A DNA stretch of 63,069 nt from the NCBI GenBank assembly GCA_018242585.1, contig JAFEBQ010000011.1:674-63742 (forward strand), read 5' to 3'. The stretch is from Planctomycetota bacterium (lineage in GTDB: Bacteria > Planctomycetota > Planctomycetia > Pirellulales > PNKZ01). Both the position numbers and the translations under genes were made by a program. Under the pieces are notes generated by a model that saw only the letters and a list, made by a program, of their open reading frames with translations, did no database searches and was not told the origin of the DNA. Of the stretch, positions 16,472-25,555 are shown piece after piece (positions within the stretch are counted from its first letter, which is position 1; each line of letters begins with the position of its first letter).

Positions 16472-17809
16472 TCAAGGCGTATTTGTCAGCACCTGGCCGA
16501 CCAGATTGCCGTAGGGGAAGTTGCCCAGCACGTAGGTGTTGCGTCCGTTCTCGACGTTGACCGTGTGCTCGCTGCGGTGGCCCAGCAGTTGGCCCGAGTA
16601 GCCGAGCGACTGGAACGACAAGGTGTGCTGGCCAGCGGGCAGCTCAAGCCGCAGGACTTGAATCTTGTCGGGCAGCAAGCCCCAGCAGCGCGTGTCGGCC
16701 GATTCGGTCGCTTCCCAGGCCACGCCCGCCAGATCGAACAGCAACCCAACCGGCGATTCCTTATCGACGCCGACGACTTTCTTGGTGCCGTAGACGACAC
16801 CCTTTTTGACAATGCGGCGGACGACCGCTTCGGCGATGACCCGGGGATAGATGGCTTCGTACTGCTGGACGGCCATCGTGCCAATGTCAGTGATTGTGGC
16901 CGTCTGGCCGATCGGCCGGCCATCGACGCCGATGCCAACCGAGCCGACTTCGTGTTCGGTGCGAACGACCTTGGGCACCTTGACCGGGGCGATGGTCGGC
17001 GGCAGCGTTTCGTCGCCGAGCGCGCTGATGATCCGGTCGGCGATCAGCAACGACACGGTACTGGCGATCTCGGCGCATTCTTCTTTGTGCGGGCCGACAC
17101 CGACCAGGGCAAAGACATAGACCACGCCATTGCCCGGCGCCGAGTGATGCCCGTGCTTGGCGCGCTCCAGGTCTTGGGCCGCGAAGGGAAAGTCGGGCTG
17201 CCAACTGCAGACCATCAGGCACGAGCGCTGGACATCGTCGTAGTTCGAGTGCGTGGCCTCGCGCAGCGCGCCGCTCAGATACGCCCCCGCGGCCACGCGC
17301 TGGTAGGCGGCCTTGGGGTTGTTCCCTTCTTCGTCGACGCCGGCGTTGATGATCTGCTGCTGCTTGTCGGCCACTTGCAGCGCGTAAGCCCCGGCGTCCT
17401 GTCCATCGCTCATCAAGTTCGACAGCGAAAGGAAGACGCGGATCAGCACTTGCTCGTAGTCTTCGCCCCGATAGACGTCATGGTTGGCGTCGGTGAGCAT
17501 GGAGATGGCTTTTTTGCCCGGCGCGGGGCGATCGAGCGCGTCGAAGCGGTCGCGAACGTCGCGCAGCGTCTGCTCGGCCTCTTTCGGCTTGCCCTCGGCC
17601 AGTTGCAGCATGGCCCGATCGAGCGACAAGACGTCGCGATCGCCGCGGCGGCGCATCCCTTTGTCGAGGGTCTCGTCGGCCGCGGCCAACTGGTTCATCT
17701 GGAACTGTTCTTGCACGCTGGCCAAACGGTCGGCGTACGTCGCGCAGCCCGAGACGGCCGAGAGAACGGCCAGCGCCAACCAGGCCCACGTGTGGCGTGC
17801 GGCAACCAT
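16472..17809 (-). CDS. COG3014-like lipoprotein
   Basis: This is a 445-residue protein with a lipoprotein signal (hydrophobic residues 9-20, lipobox VSGC, Cys22). Residues 25-130 are helical with TPR-like spacing. Later segments GVVYVFALVGVGPHKEE and ILRLELPAGQHTLSF-type strands (near the C-terminus, LRLELPAGQHTLSFQ) match what I recall of the uncharacterised COG3014 family. In other bacteria this family neighbours LpoB and YcfL. Here the upstream gene 18 bp away is LpoB-like, supporting the assignment. A YcfL homologue is absent. It is probably an outer-membrane or periplasmic lipoprotein linked to cell-wall synthesis, which is inference. Confidence 0.65.
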   Translation of the reverse strand: MVAARHTWAWLALAVLSAVSGCATYADRLASVQEQFQMNQLAAADETLDKGMRRRGDRDVLSLDRAMLQLAEGKPKEAEQTLRDVRDRFDALDRPAPGKKAISMLTDANHDVYRGEDYEQVLIRVFLSLSNLMSDGQDAGAYALQVADKQQQIINAGVDEEGNNPKAAYQRVAAGAYLSGALREATHSNYDDVQRSCLMVCSWQPDFPFAAQDLERAKHGHHSAPGNGVVYVFALVGVGPHKEECAEIASTVSLLIADRIISALGDETLPPTIAPVKVPKVVRTEHEVGSVGIGVDGRPIGQTATITDIGTMAVQQYEAIYPRVIAEAVVRRIVKKGVVYGTKKVVGVDKESPVGLLFDLAGVAWEATESADTRCWGLLPDKIQVLRLELPAGQHTLSFQSLGYSGQLLGHRSEHTVNVENGRNTYVLGNFPYGNLVGQVLTNTP

Positions 17810-17827
17810 CGCGCAGCGGCTCCGGGC

Positions 17828-18499
17828 TTAGTGCTTTAGACCCGTCAGGCTCAGCCACTTGGCCGGCCGCGAGTGGTAATAGCCCTTGCTGAGCGTCTCG
17901 GATTCCTTGTCGTAGGTGCCGGAGCCGATATCGATCATCTCGAGCGTCAGCAGGTAGTCACGCTGATAGTCCTTGTTCTCGCGCGTGGTCCCCGAGGTCA
18001 GCGTGGCGTACAGCAGGTAATCGAACGGCTGGCCTTGCTGCTGCATGGCGGCGGCGAACGCCCCCATGTTCTGGGGCACAAAGAGTTGATCGGGACGCAA
18101 GCGCGTCTGGATCAGACCGGCGTCGACGAAACGCTTGTTGATCGGCTGGAAGACGTGCGAGTCGACGATTCGTTGATCAATGATCTGGTAGATCTGGTCC
18201 TTGAAGTCGCCGATCTCTTCCGAGCTTTTGTTCTCGACGGCGACGAAGCAAATCCGCTTGGCCGGCGGCGGCAACTCGGTGGCCCCGGCCGGCATCACAT
18301 GCGAACTGTGCCGCGCCAGCAACTTGGCCGTGGCCCCTTCGACCAGCGGCTTGAAGGTCTCGACGCCGGCCGTGTGGCTGCCGACCATGTCTTGCTTGTT
18401 CGGATCGCGGACCTCGGCGAATTGCTTGCCGCTCTTACAGCCCAACGCGGCGCCGCCGGTCAGCGCGGCGGCCAGGCCCATGAAGTGTCGTCGATTCAT
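17828..18499 (-). CDS. LpoB-like penicillin-binding-protein activator (Tat lipoprotein)
   Basis: This is a 223-residue protein. The N-terminus MNRRHFMGLAAALTGGAALGC has a twin arginine, a short hydrophobic core and a lipobox (ALGC, Cys21), so it is probably a Tat-exported lipoprotein. The globular part (RICFVAVENKSSEEIGDFKDQIYQIIDQRI... FDYLLYATLTSGT) matches the LpoB fold pattern seen in the family, including a small beta sheet that starts with the VAVENKSSE segment. In E. coli LpoB activates PBP1B. Function here is inferred by family. It is 18 bp upstream of the COG3014-like gene, giving a two-gene operon. Confidence 0.7.
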   Translation of the reverse strand: MNRRHFMGLAAALTGGAALGCKSGKQFAEVRDPNKQDMVGSHTAGVETFKPLVEGATAKLLARHSSHVMPAGATELPPPAKRICFVAVENKSSEEIGDFKDQIYQIIDQRIVDSHVFQPINKRFVDAGLIQTRLRPDQLFVPQNMGAFAAAMQQQGQPFDYLLYATLTSGTTRENKDYQRDYLLTLEMIDIGSGTYDKESETLSKGYYHSRPAKWLSLTGLKH

Positions 18500-18731
18500 C
18501 GGGAATCCCTGCCCCGGGGTGTGATTCGTTTGCCGCGCAGTCCTTTGCGCGATAGCAGCGCCCTAGGAATGGCGTTTTCGTTGCATCGGACAAATCGACG
18601 CGATCGCTAAAACCTGACTACCGCCGCGCCGCGAAAAATCATGTTCCACAACAAACCGACGAACAACCCGCGAAACACGGCAGTTTGGGTAGCGTGATCA
18701 CGAGCTAGCGGCAGCCGTCAGGCATCGCGTG

Positions 18732-19904
18732 CTAGCGTCGCAGGACTTTTGTGCTGCGCTGGGCGTAAATGCTTGGCGTGCCGTCCTGGTCATAGGCATA
18801 CGGCGACGGGCCGCCGCCGGTTGCCTGGTCGGTCGAGACCGCGGCCGGCGTGCGGCTCCATTCTATTAACGTCTCGCGCGCTGGCGTTGGGACCGCCGCG
18901 GAAGCCACCGCCAGAGGCGTACGCGCCACCGGCGTCGCCGCCACGCCCGCTGGCTGCACTTCGCTGGCCGAGTGAGGCCGCCAGTTCCCTTCGATCGCGT
19001 CGCGCGGCGCGGGTGTCCGTGCCGTCGGCGTGCCGCGCGGCAAGGCTTGGCGCGCGGTCGGCGGATCTTCGCTCTGACCGCGATAGATGAGCGTTCCATT
19101 GGCCGGCGTCCGGGCGTCGGCGACTTGCGTGACGTTCACGCTCGAAGCATCGATCGCGGGGCTGCCGTCGCGGACCCAGGCCAGCCAAGTGTCCTGCAAC
19201 TGGGCCAGGTTCTGGTACTGGTAATGCCGGTTCAACGCCTCGCTCCAGCGCTCGCGCTGCATGCCTTCGGCCAGAAACTTCAAAAACTTCTGCTTGCCGC
19301 CGTGGGACAACAGGAACGTCGCCAGCGAATGCCCTTGGGCATAGATCGGCAGGATGTCCTGCGGATACTCCTTCATGGCGAACATGGCGCTGAAGGGAAT
19401 GCCGCGCCCGGTCTTCAAAAAGTTGATCAGCAGCTTTTGCTGCTTCGTCCGCTCGCTGTCGTGCTCGACCGTGGTACACATGCCTTCATCGGCCCAGCGT
19501 GGCAGCGGTCGACGAAAGTGGCAGGCCATGATCGTGTGGGTCACTTCATGGGGCAGGACCGAGTCGAGTATCCGCTCGCGCGAACCCTGGATGTTCATTT
19601 GCCAGTTGAAAACTTCGCCTCGGTCAAAGACGAAGCTCGTCGCCCCGCCGGCTCCGAGTTGCGGCGAAACTTCGGCGTTGATCGGGCAAGGCTGGGCCCA
19701 TTGTGGCATCGGCGCGCCCAGCCACTCGACCGCCAATTCGTGCCGGTACTGCTCGGCAGCGTGGCCGATTTCCTCGGCCAACTCGGGCGTGGGGGCAGTG
19801 ATCACGAAGTTGGGCGTGCGAGCATTGCCGGCGGCCAGTGCGATGCTGCCCAGCGAGACGAGTGCGCCACAGAGTGCGAGCGCACGCAGAAGTCGAGCAT
19901 CCAT
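18732..19904 (-). CDS. Exported gluzincin-type peptidase MA-like protein
   Basis: This is a 390-residue protein with a signal peptide (1-24). The metalloprotease motif LPHEVTHTIMACHF supplies HExxH at about residues 118-122. The following PRWADEGM supplies the third zinc ligand Glu, as in the peptidase MA-like family. Residues 250-390 are Pro/Thr/Ala-rich and look like a linker or wall-spanning tail. Likely a zinc protease acting outside the cytoplasm. Substrate unknown. It is transcribed alone, with 230 bp of unremarkable DNA separating it from the LpoB-like gene. Confidence 0.75.
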   Translation of the reverse strand: MDARLLRALALCGALVSLGSIALAAGNARTPNFVITAPTPELAEEIGHAAEQYRHELAVEWLGAPMPQWAQPCPINAEVSPQLGAGGATSFVFDRGEVFNWQMNIQGSRERILDSVLPHEVTHTIMACHFRRPLPRWADEGMCTTVEHDSERTKQQKLLINFLKTGRGIPFSAMFAMKEYPQDILPIYAQGHSLATFLLSHGGKQKFLKFLAEGMQRERWSEALNRHYQYQNLAQLQDTWLAWVRDGSPAIDASSVNVTQVADARTPANGTLIYRGQSEDPPTARQALPRGTPTARTPAPRDAIEGNWRPHSASEVQPAGVAATPVARTPLAVASAAVPTPARETLIEWSRTPAAVSTDQATGGGPSPYAYDQDGTPSIYAQRSTKVLRR

Positions 19905-20207
19905 GCTCAGCTCTCCAGCGAATGAAATACGAACCGGGGTCGCGCTGCCTCGTGCAGCGCGACGTGTGTCTTCAAGCGACGCGCGGCCTCGGGTGCAAAA
20001 GCTGCGCCCGACGCGGTGGTTGATCGTCCGTGCGACCGCGCTGCGTGCGGCGGACTCGTGATTTCACGAGCCATTGCGGCGCACGCAACTCCGGCGACGA
20101 ACGATCGAAGCGTTGAAAACTTTGCAAAGACTAACCCCCGAGTTGCAAATCTCCTATAGCGGTCCTAGCCGGGGGGCAGGCGAGCGAAGTCGCCCACTGT
20201 CGCAATG
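19905..20207. other. 303-bp gap with no identifiable gene
   Basis: Only a short GGACTCGTG/CACGAGCC hairpin near 20053-20072 stands out. I see no promoter I would defend and no coding frame. Confidence 0.45.
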
Positions 20208-20588
20208 CTAGCTCGACAGCAACTGCTCAATGAGCTTGGCGTTCGCCGGTGGGAACTCGTAGTCAGCCAGTTGCTGGCGCGCGACCCAACGGAACGGCTC
20301 GCGTGGCACGGCGGCCGGCTCGACGACCTGGCAGCGCAAGAAATGCAGCCTGACGTCGGCGTGAGCGTAGTCATGCTCGGCCTGGGGATATTCCCCAGCG
20401 ACGCAAACCGCGAGGCCCGCTTCTTCCAGGCATTCACGCGCGGCGGCCTGGGCCGGCGTTTCGCCGGGCTTGATCTTGCCGCCAGGAAACTCCCACATGC
20501 CCGCCAGGGCCACACCGGCTGGCCGCTGGCCAATCAGGAATTGGCCGTCGCGCTCGACGACTGCGATAGCGATTTCGACACGTGGCAT
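20208..20588 (-). CDS. mutT: 8-oxo-dGTP diphosphatase MutT
   Basis: MutT hydrolyses 8-oxo-dGTP to keep oxidised guanine out of DNA. The 126-residue protein starts at MPRVEIAIAVVERDG. The Nudix box GGKIKPGETPAQAAARECLEEAGL (residues about 38-61) has the full G-x5-E-x7-REuxEExGu pattern. Its ATG follows the mutM stop by one base, so the two are translationally coupled. I rejected the longer frame, which overlaps mutM. A sanitising role in the same oxidised-guanine repair pathway as MutM fits the arrangement. Confidence 0.88.
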   Translation of the reverse strand: MPRVEIAIAVVERDGQFLIGQRPAGVALAGMWEFPGGKIKPGETPAQAAARECLEEAGLAVCVAGEYPQAEHDYAHADVRLHFLRCQVVEPAAVPREPFRWVARQQLADYEFPPANAKLIEQLLSS

Positions 20589-20589
20589 C

Positions 20590-21450
20590 TTAGCGCTTCG
20601 CACTCCGTGGCTGGCACTCGGGACAGAAGAACGTGCTCCGCTGCGCCTGGACGATGCGCACGACCGCCGTTCGGCACCGCTTGCATGGCTCATCGGCTCG
20701 GTCGTAAACCCGATGGTGGTTTTGATAGCCACCATCCTGGTTCAGGGCGTTGCGGTAGGTGCCGTCCGCGAGGGTCGAGCCCTCATAGCGAATCGCCTTG
20801 GTCAGGATCGCGCGAATCGCCGCTTGCAACGGCGGCCAGTTGGCGGCGCGCAGCCGGTCGCAGCGCATCGCGGGGTGAATGCCCGCCAGGTGCAGAATCT
20901 CGGACGCATATAGATTGCCGATTCCGGCCACGGCGGCCTGATCGAGCAACGCGACTTTGATCGCCCGGCGGCTCCAGTGCAAGCGCTCCTGTAACTCATC
21001 GGCCGTGATTTGCAGTGCATCGGGGCCCAGTCGCTCGCCGTAGTCGCGTGCAAACTCCGCGGGCGAGACCAGTCGCGCGGTCCCCAGCCCGCGCCGGTCC
21101 CAGAACAGCATCTCTTTCGGTTGCACGCGGCCATTCTTGGTCGGGCACTCGACCGTCAGGGACAGGCGCAGATGATCCTGATCGGGCGGTTCGGCCAGCA
21201 GCACCAGCCCGGTCATCCGCGGCTCGATTACCAACCGGTCGTCGCTGGCAAAGCGAAGGATCACCCGCTTGCCCAGACGTTCGATGGCGGCGATCGTTTG
21301 TCCCTCGATGCGGCGCGCGATTCGTGGCAGCGCCGGGCGGATCGAGATCGGCCGGCATGCGCAGCGGGGCTTGGCCACAGCCACGACCGTCCCGCCGACC
21401 AGGGAGCGAATCCCCCGGCACATCGTTTCAACTTCAGGCAACTCGGGCAT
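20590..21450 (-). CDS. mutM: Formamidopyrimidine-DNA glycosylase MutM (Fpg)
   Basis: This is a 286-residue protein of normal Fpg length. The N-terminus PELPEVE provides the catalytic Pro2 and Glu3. A later RLGKRVILRF carries the conserved lysine. The helix-two-turn-helix segment is AVAGIGNLYASEILHLAGIHP. The C-terminal zinc finger is CKRC-x16-CPEC. It excises 8-oxoguanine and formamidopyrimidines and cleaves the AP site. It is first in a two-gene unit with mutT. The repeat-rich 315-bp gap upstream separates it from divergent trpB. Confidence 0.95.
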   Translation of the reverse strand: MPELPEVETMCRGIRSLVGGTVVAVAKPRCACRPISIRPALPRIARRIEGQTIAAIERLGKRVILRFASDDRLVIEPRMTGLVLLAEPPDQDHLRLSLTVECPTKNGRVQPKEMLFWDRRGLGTARLVSPAEFARDYGERLGPDALQITADELQERLHWSRRAIKVALLDQAAVAGIGNLYASEILHLAGIHPAMRCDRLRAANWPPLQAAIRAILTKAIRYEGSTLADGTYRNALNQDGGYQNHHRVYDRADEPCKRCRTAVVRIVQAQRSTFFCPECQPRSAKR

Positions 21451-21483
21451 TACTTCTCTCGAACAGGGGGATTCTCAGGCAGG

Positions 21484-21662
21484 ATTTGAACCGCAAAGGC
21501 GCAAAGGACGCAAAGGGAAAATGACGAATGACGAATGACGAAGCCCGAATGACGAATGACCAAATCCCAATGACCAATGTCCAAACGGATGCCGGCACTC
21601 CCCCACTCTCTACACCCCCACTCCCCCACATCCTCCGGCGTCGTGCCGTCGTGGTCGAATTA
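21484..21662. repeat. Mosaic repeat related to the 4711 and 13295 elements
   Basis: From left to right: an AACCGCAAAGGCGC module shared with 4768 onward, tandem CGAATGA units (about 21522-21560), the CCAAATCCCAATGACC module shared with 13371, a polypyrimidine CCCCCAC tract, and TCCGGCGTCGTGCCGTCGTGG shared in part with 4921. It occupies most of the mutM-trpB gap (21451-21765), which contains no gene. Confidence 0.65.
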
Positions 21663-21765
21663 AGTCGCCGCGAAAACGCCATGCCGATTGCCGGTTTACT
21701 GCCTTGTCGAAGCGGAACGTGTGGCGGATAATCACGATTTTACGCCCGAGCGAGATGTTTGCTAT

Positions 21766-23007
21766 ATGGCCCCCCCGTCGACTGCTGCCGTGAAGACCGC
21801 TGGCCCCGCCCAGGCGTCCGTCCCCGACCTCGCCGGGCGTTTTGGAACATTCGGTGGCCGCTATGTGCCCGAGACGCTGACTCGCGCGCTCGATGAGTTG
21901 TCGGTAGCCTACGAGGCGGCCTTGGCCGACACGAAGTTCAAAGCCGAACTCGACGGGCTCTATCGCGACTATGTCGGCCGGCCGTCGCCGCTGTTGTTCG
22001 CGGGGCGACTGACCAAGTTGGCGGGCGGCGCGCAAATCTATTTGAAGCGCGAAGACCTGAACCACACCGGCGCGCACAAGATCAACAACACGCTGGGCCA
22101 GGCGCTGTTGACCATGCGGATGGGCAAAAAGCGGGTCATCGCCGAAACCGGCGCCGGCCAGCACGGCGTGGCCACGGCCACGGCCTGTGCCAAGTTCGGG
22201 CTCCAGTGCATCGTCTACATGGGCGAGGAAGACATCCGCCGGCAAAAGCTGAATGTGTTTAGCATGCGCTTGATGGGGGCCGAGGTGCGGCCGGTGTCGA
22301 GCGGCTCGCGCACCTTGCGCGACGCCATTAACGAAGCGATGCGCGACTGGATGTCGTCGGTCGAGACGACGCATTACATCCTGGGCTCGGTCGTCGGGCC
22401 CCATCCGTTCCCGCGGATCGTCCGCGATTTTCAGTCGGTGATCGGCCGCGAGACGATTGAACAATCGCGACAGAAAATCGGCCGGCTGCCGAACGTGGTC
22501 GTGGCCTGTGTCGGCGGCGGCAGCAACGCCGCTGGCATGTTCTATCCGTTCGTCGAGCATCGTGACGTTGAATTGGTCGGCGTCGAGGCCGGTGGCCGCT
22601 CGGTCAAGCCGGGCGATCATGCCGCGCCGCTGTCGTTCGGCGAGCCGGGCGTGCTGCACGGCAGCTACAGCTACGTGATGCAAGACGAGGACGGCCAGAC
22701 TTGCGACGTACACAGCGTCTCGGCCGGGCTCGACTATCCCGGGGTCGGTCCGGAGCACAGTTATTGGAAGGACACCGGCCGCGTCCGTTACACCTATTGC
22801 CAGGATCAAGACGCCCTGGCGGCCTTTGACAAGCTGGCCCGCAACGAGGGGATCTTACCAGCGCTGGAAAGCTCGCACGCTGTGGCCAAGGGGTTGGAAA
22901 TCGCGGCCCAGCGCAAGCCCGACGAAGTGGTCGTCATTTGCTTATCGGGGCGCGGCGATAAAGACGCCTTTGAAGTGGCGCGGTTGCGCGGCGAGAGTAT
23001 CGGCTGA
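21766..23007 (+). CDS. trpB: Tryptophan synthase beta chain
   Basis: TrpB condenses indole and serine to tryptophan using PLP. The 413-residue protein has the PLP lysine in [16 protein letters not shown], the [12 protein letters not shown] block, [12 protein letters not shown], the phosphate-binding [15 protein letters not shown], and the [15 protein letters not shown] segment. This is the standard TrpB1 type that partners TrpA. No trpA is in the window. The ATG at 21766 was chosen because the family N-terminus ([15 protein letters not shown]) follows about 22 residues later. The longer frame covers promoter sequence. Hairpin repeats follow the stop. Confidence 0.95.
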   Translation: MAPPSTAAVKTAGPAQASVPDLAGRFGTFGGRYVPETLTRALDELSVAYEAALADTKFKAELDGLYRDYVGRPSPLLFAGRLTKLAGGAQIYLKREDLNHTGAHKINNTLGQALLTMRMGKKRVIAETGAGQHGVATATACAKFGLQCIVYMGEEDIRRQKLNVFSMRLMGAEVRPVSSGSRTLRDAINEAMRDWMSSVETTHYILGSVVGPHPFPRIVRDFQSVIGRETIEQSRQKIGRLPNVVVACVGGGSNAAGMFYPFVEHRDVELVGVEAGGRSVKPGDHAAPLSFGEPGVLHGSYSYVMQDEDGQTCDVHSVSAGLDYPGVGPEHSYWKDTGRVRYTYCQDQDALAAFDKLARNEGILPALESSHAVAKGLEIAAQRKPDEVVVICLSGRGDKDAFEVARLRGESIG

Positions 23008-23026
23008 TTGTCGCCGTCAGGGTGGC

Positions 23027-23191
23027 AACACCTCTCCCTTTAAGGGAGAGGTCGCGAACGCAGTGAGCGGGTGAGGGTAAACGCGCCGCAGGCCAGTTGG
23101 CTTGGTGTTATGGAGATTTTCGAGCGCCGCGTCGCTCGGCCTGCGACGTCTTGACCCTCCCCCCTGCCCCTCCCTGAAAGGGAGGGGTGTT
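23027..23191. repeat. Inverted pair of hairpin repeats after trpB
   Basis: The left hairpin CCTCTCCCTTTAAGGGAGAGG lies within 23030-23051. The right hairpin CCCCTCCCTGAAAGGGAGGGG is at 23167-23187. Termini AACACC (23027) and GGTGTT (23186-23191) are inverted, and GAGGGT/ACCCTC pairs occur inside. The right half repeats 7425-7463. It sits between the convergent trpB and accC ends. Confidence 0.7.
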
Positions 23192-23228
23192 CATCGGTCG
23201 TCGCGCGCCGTCTTTCACTTGCCGTTTC

Positions 23229-24572
23229 CTACGACACCCACGTCCGTTCGATGAACTTGGTGTCGACGTTCCCTTCGATGAACGCCGAGTGGGCCAAGAT
23301 TTCCTTGAGCCGCGGCACCGTGGTTTTGATTCCTTCGATCCGCAGCTCGCTCAACGCTCGCTGCATGCAGGCCACCGCGTCGGCGCGCGTCTTCTGGTGG
23401 ACGATCAACTTGCCGATCATCGAATCGTAGTACGGCGACACCGTGTAGCCGGCGTGGGCATGTGAGTCGAACCGTACGCCGAGCCCGCCAGGGATGAACA
23501 TCTGGGTGATCTTGCCCGGCGAAGGCTGGAAGTTCTTGTCGGGATCCTCAGCGTTGATGCGGCACTCCATAGCCACGCCGTTGACCTTGATGTCCTTTTG
23601 CTCGAAGGGCAACTTCTCGCCGGCCGCCACGCGGATTTGCGTCTTGATCAGGTCCACGCCGGTCACCAACTCAGTCACCGGATGCTCGACCTGGATGCGG
23701 GCGTTGACTTCGATGAAGTAGAAATTGCCGTGCTTGTCGACGATGAACTCAACCGTGCCGGCGTTGGTGTAGTTCGCCTCGCGCACCAATCGGACGGCCG
23801 CGTCGCAGATGTTCTTGCGGACCACCGGGTCCAAGTGGGGCCCCGGCGCTTCTTCGACCACCTTCTGATGGCGGCGCTGCATGGTGCAATCGCGTTCCCA
23901 CAAGTGACAGACGTTGCCGTGGTGGTCGGCGATGATCTGCACCTCGATGTGCCGCGGCTGCTCGACGTACTTTTCCAGGTAGATGCCCGCGTTGCCAAAG
24001 GCGGCCTGGGCCTCGGTCTGGGCCTGTTGCATGGCTGACTTCAGCGTCAGATCGTTTGACGCCACGCGCATTCCCTTGCCGCCGCCGCCGGCCGTGGCCT
24101 TGATCAGCACCGGAAAGCCGATTTCGTGGGCGATGCGCATCGCTTCGGCTTCGTCGTTGATCAGGCCTGGGCTTCCCGGCACGCAGGGCACGCCGGCCGC
24201 GCGGGCGATCTGCTTGGCGGTGTTCTTGTCGCCGAGCGCCCGCATCGCTTCGTGCGACGGGCCGATGAACTCAATGTTGCAACTCCGGCATACTTCGTTG
24301 AAGTGGGCGTTCTCGGACAAGAAGCCGTAGCCGGGATGAATGGCCTGGACGTTGCCGATTTCGGCGGCGCTGATCACGCGATCGATCTTCAGGTAGCTTT
24401 CGATCCCCTTGGCGGGCCCGACGCAAATCGCCTCGGTGGCCAGGTCGAGATACTGGGCCCCTCGATCCGCCTCGCTGAAGATGCAGACGGTTTCGATGTT
24501 CATTTCGCGACAGGCGCGAATCACACGCAGGGCAATTTCACCGCGGTTGGCGATCAGGATCCGTTTGAACAT
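23229..24572 (-). CDS. accC: Acetyl-CoA carboxylase, biotin carboxylase subunit
   Basis: This is a 447-residue protein of standard length. It begins [23 protein letters not shown]. The ATP-grasp glycine-rich loop is [13 protein letters not shown], and the catalytic block is [23 protein letters not shown]. It carboxylates biotin on BCCP using ATP and bicarbonate, the first half of malonyl-CoA formation for fatty acids. accB lies upstream on the same strand, 155 bp away, as in the usual accBC unit. No accA/accD is in the window. Confidence 0.96.
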   Translation of the reverse strand: MFKRILIANRGEIALRVIRACREMNIETVCIFSEADRGAQYLDLATEAICVGPAKGIESYLKIDRVISAAEIGNVQAIHPGYGFLSENAHFNEVCRSCNIEFIGPSHEAMRALGDKNTAKQIARAAGVPCVPGSPGLINDEAEAMRIAHEIGFPVLIKATAGGGGKGMRVASNDLTLKSAMQQAQTEAQAAFGNAGIYLEKYVEQPRHIEVQIIADHHGNVCHLWERDCTMQRRHQKVVEEAPGPHLDPVVRKNICDAAVRLVREANYTNAGTVEFIVDKHGNFYFIEVNARIQVEHPVTELVTGVDLIKTQIRVAAGEKLPFEQKDIKVNGVAMECRINAEDPDKNFQPSPGKITQMFIPGGLGVRFDSHAHAGYTVSPYYDSMIGKLIVHQKTRADAVACMQRALSELRIEGIKTTVPRLKEILAHSAFIEGNVDTKFIERTWVS

Positions 24573-24727
24573 GACGGCAAGCTACTCAAAGGGCCAGACA
24601 AGCGAGACATTCCACGGCGCGTACGCCGAACCGCGGGTTCCTGTCCCTGGCACAAAACCGAGCCAGCCGGGGCATCGATCCGATCGAAGCATCCAAGCGC
24701 CCAGGCCGCGAACCGACACCGACCGCG

Positions 24728-25216
24728 TTACTTGGGATCGATCTTGAACAGCGGCTGGCCGAACTCGACCGGATCGTTGTTCTTGGCCAGCACGGCCACG
24801 ACCTTGCCCGAGACTTCGGCCGGGATTTCGTTGAAGACCTTCATGGCCTCGATGATGCATACCGTGGTATCGGGGCCGACGTGGTCGCCGACTTTGACAA
24901 AGGCGGGGCTATCGGGATTGGCCGAGCCGTAGAACGTGCCGACCATCGGGCTCTTGATGGTCAACAGATTCGCATCACTGGCGGGCGCATCGGGAGCGCT
25001 GGCCGCGGGGCGCGCGGCCGGAGCGGCGCTGGCGGCCGGCGGGGCCACGGCGTAGCTCGTGACGACCTGGTCTTGCCGCTTGCGCAAGCGAATCCGCGTT
25101 TCGCCGTCGCGGAGGTCGATCTCGTTCAAATCGTTTTCGTTCATCAGCTCGACCAGACGTCGCAGCCGGCGCACATCGGAAATGTCACCCGAGTTTCCGG
25201 GCGTTGAATTGGCCAT
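24728..25216 (-). CDS. accB: Acetyl-CoA carboxylase, biotin carboxyl carrier protein
   Basis: This is a 162-residue protein. The N-terminal helical segment (VELMNENDLNEIDLRDGETRIRLRK) is typical of AccB. An Ala/Pro-rich linker follows (about 55-80). The biotinyl domain has the acceptor motif EAMKVFNEI, with the biotinylated Lys at about residue 128. It carries biotin between AccC and the carboxyltransferase. Start ATG with GGGAGA upstream. First gene of accB-accC. A GGTCGGC/GCCGACC hairpin lies about 65-85 bp upstream in the leader. Confidence 0.95.
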   Translation of the reverse strand: MANSTPGNSGDISDVRRLRRLVELMNENDLNEIDLRDGETRIRLRKRQDQVVTSYAVAPPAASAAPAARPAASAPDAPASDANLLTIKSPMVGTFYGSANPDSPAFVKVGDHVGPDTTVCIIEAMKVFNEIPAEVSGKVVAVLAKNNDPVEFGQPLFKIDPK

Positions 25217-25555
25217 TCACTGTCTCCCAGCGTTCACTGTGCCGTAAGAAATACCGTGCCGTTGGAAAAGTCGTCACGGTCGGCTTCGTGCCGACCGGGC
25301 CTGTGCGATAAGTTGAACCCCCCATCGCTGGCATCAGAAGCTGTGAACACTCGCTGGATTCGGTCGATGCGCACAACTCTAAGCCCGCTTTCGGGTTTCG
25401 GCGAGATTCTAACTAGGGAGTTTTGGAGCGTCAAGCGGCCGTAATCTGGTGCGCCTCGGCTTATGCTCGGCCTCTCGCCCATCACGCTATCGCGTTGCTA
25501 CATTGGCGCTTGGGCTTTGTCGAACTGTTCATCGCACGTGCCAGGAACTTCTTGT
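25217..25555. other. Divergent accB-larB intergenic region
   Basis: This 339-bp region must hold promoters for both accB (left) and larB (right). The only structure I can point to is the hairpin GGTCGGCTTCGTGCCGACC around 25279-25298, in the accB leader. No small gene was found. Confidence 0.45.

Noticed and set aside
21522..21560. Tandem CGAATGA units as a possible CRISPR-like array
   Set aside because: Units are only 7-10 bp without spacers of constant length, and no cas genes are present. VapD is Cas2-like in fold only.
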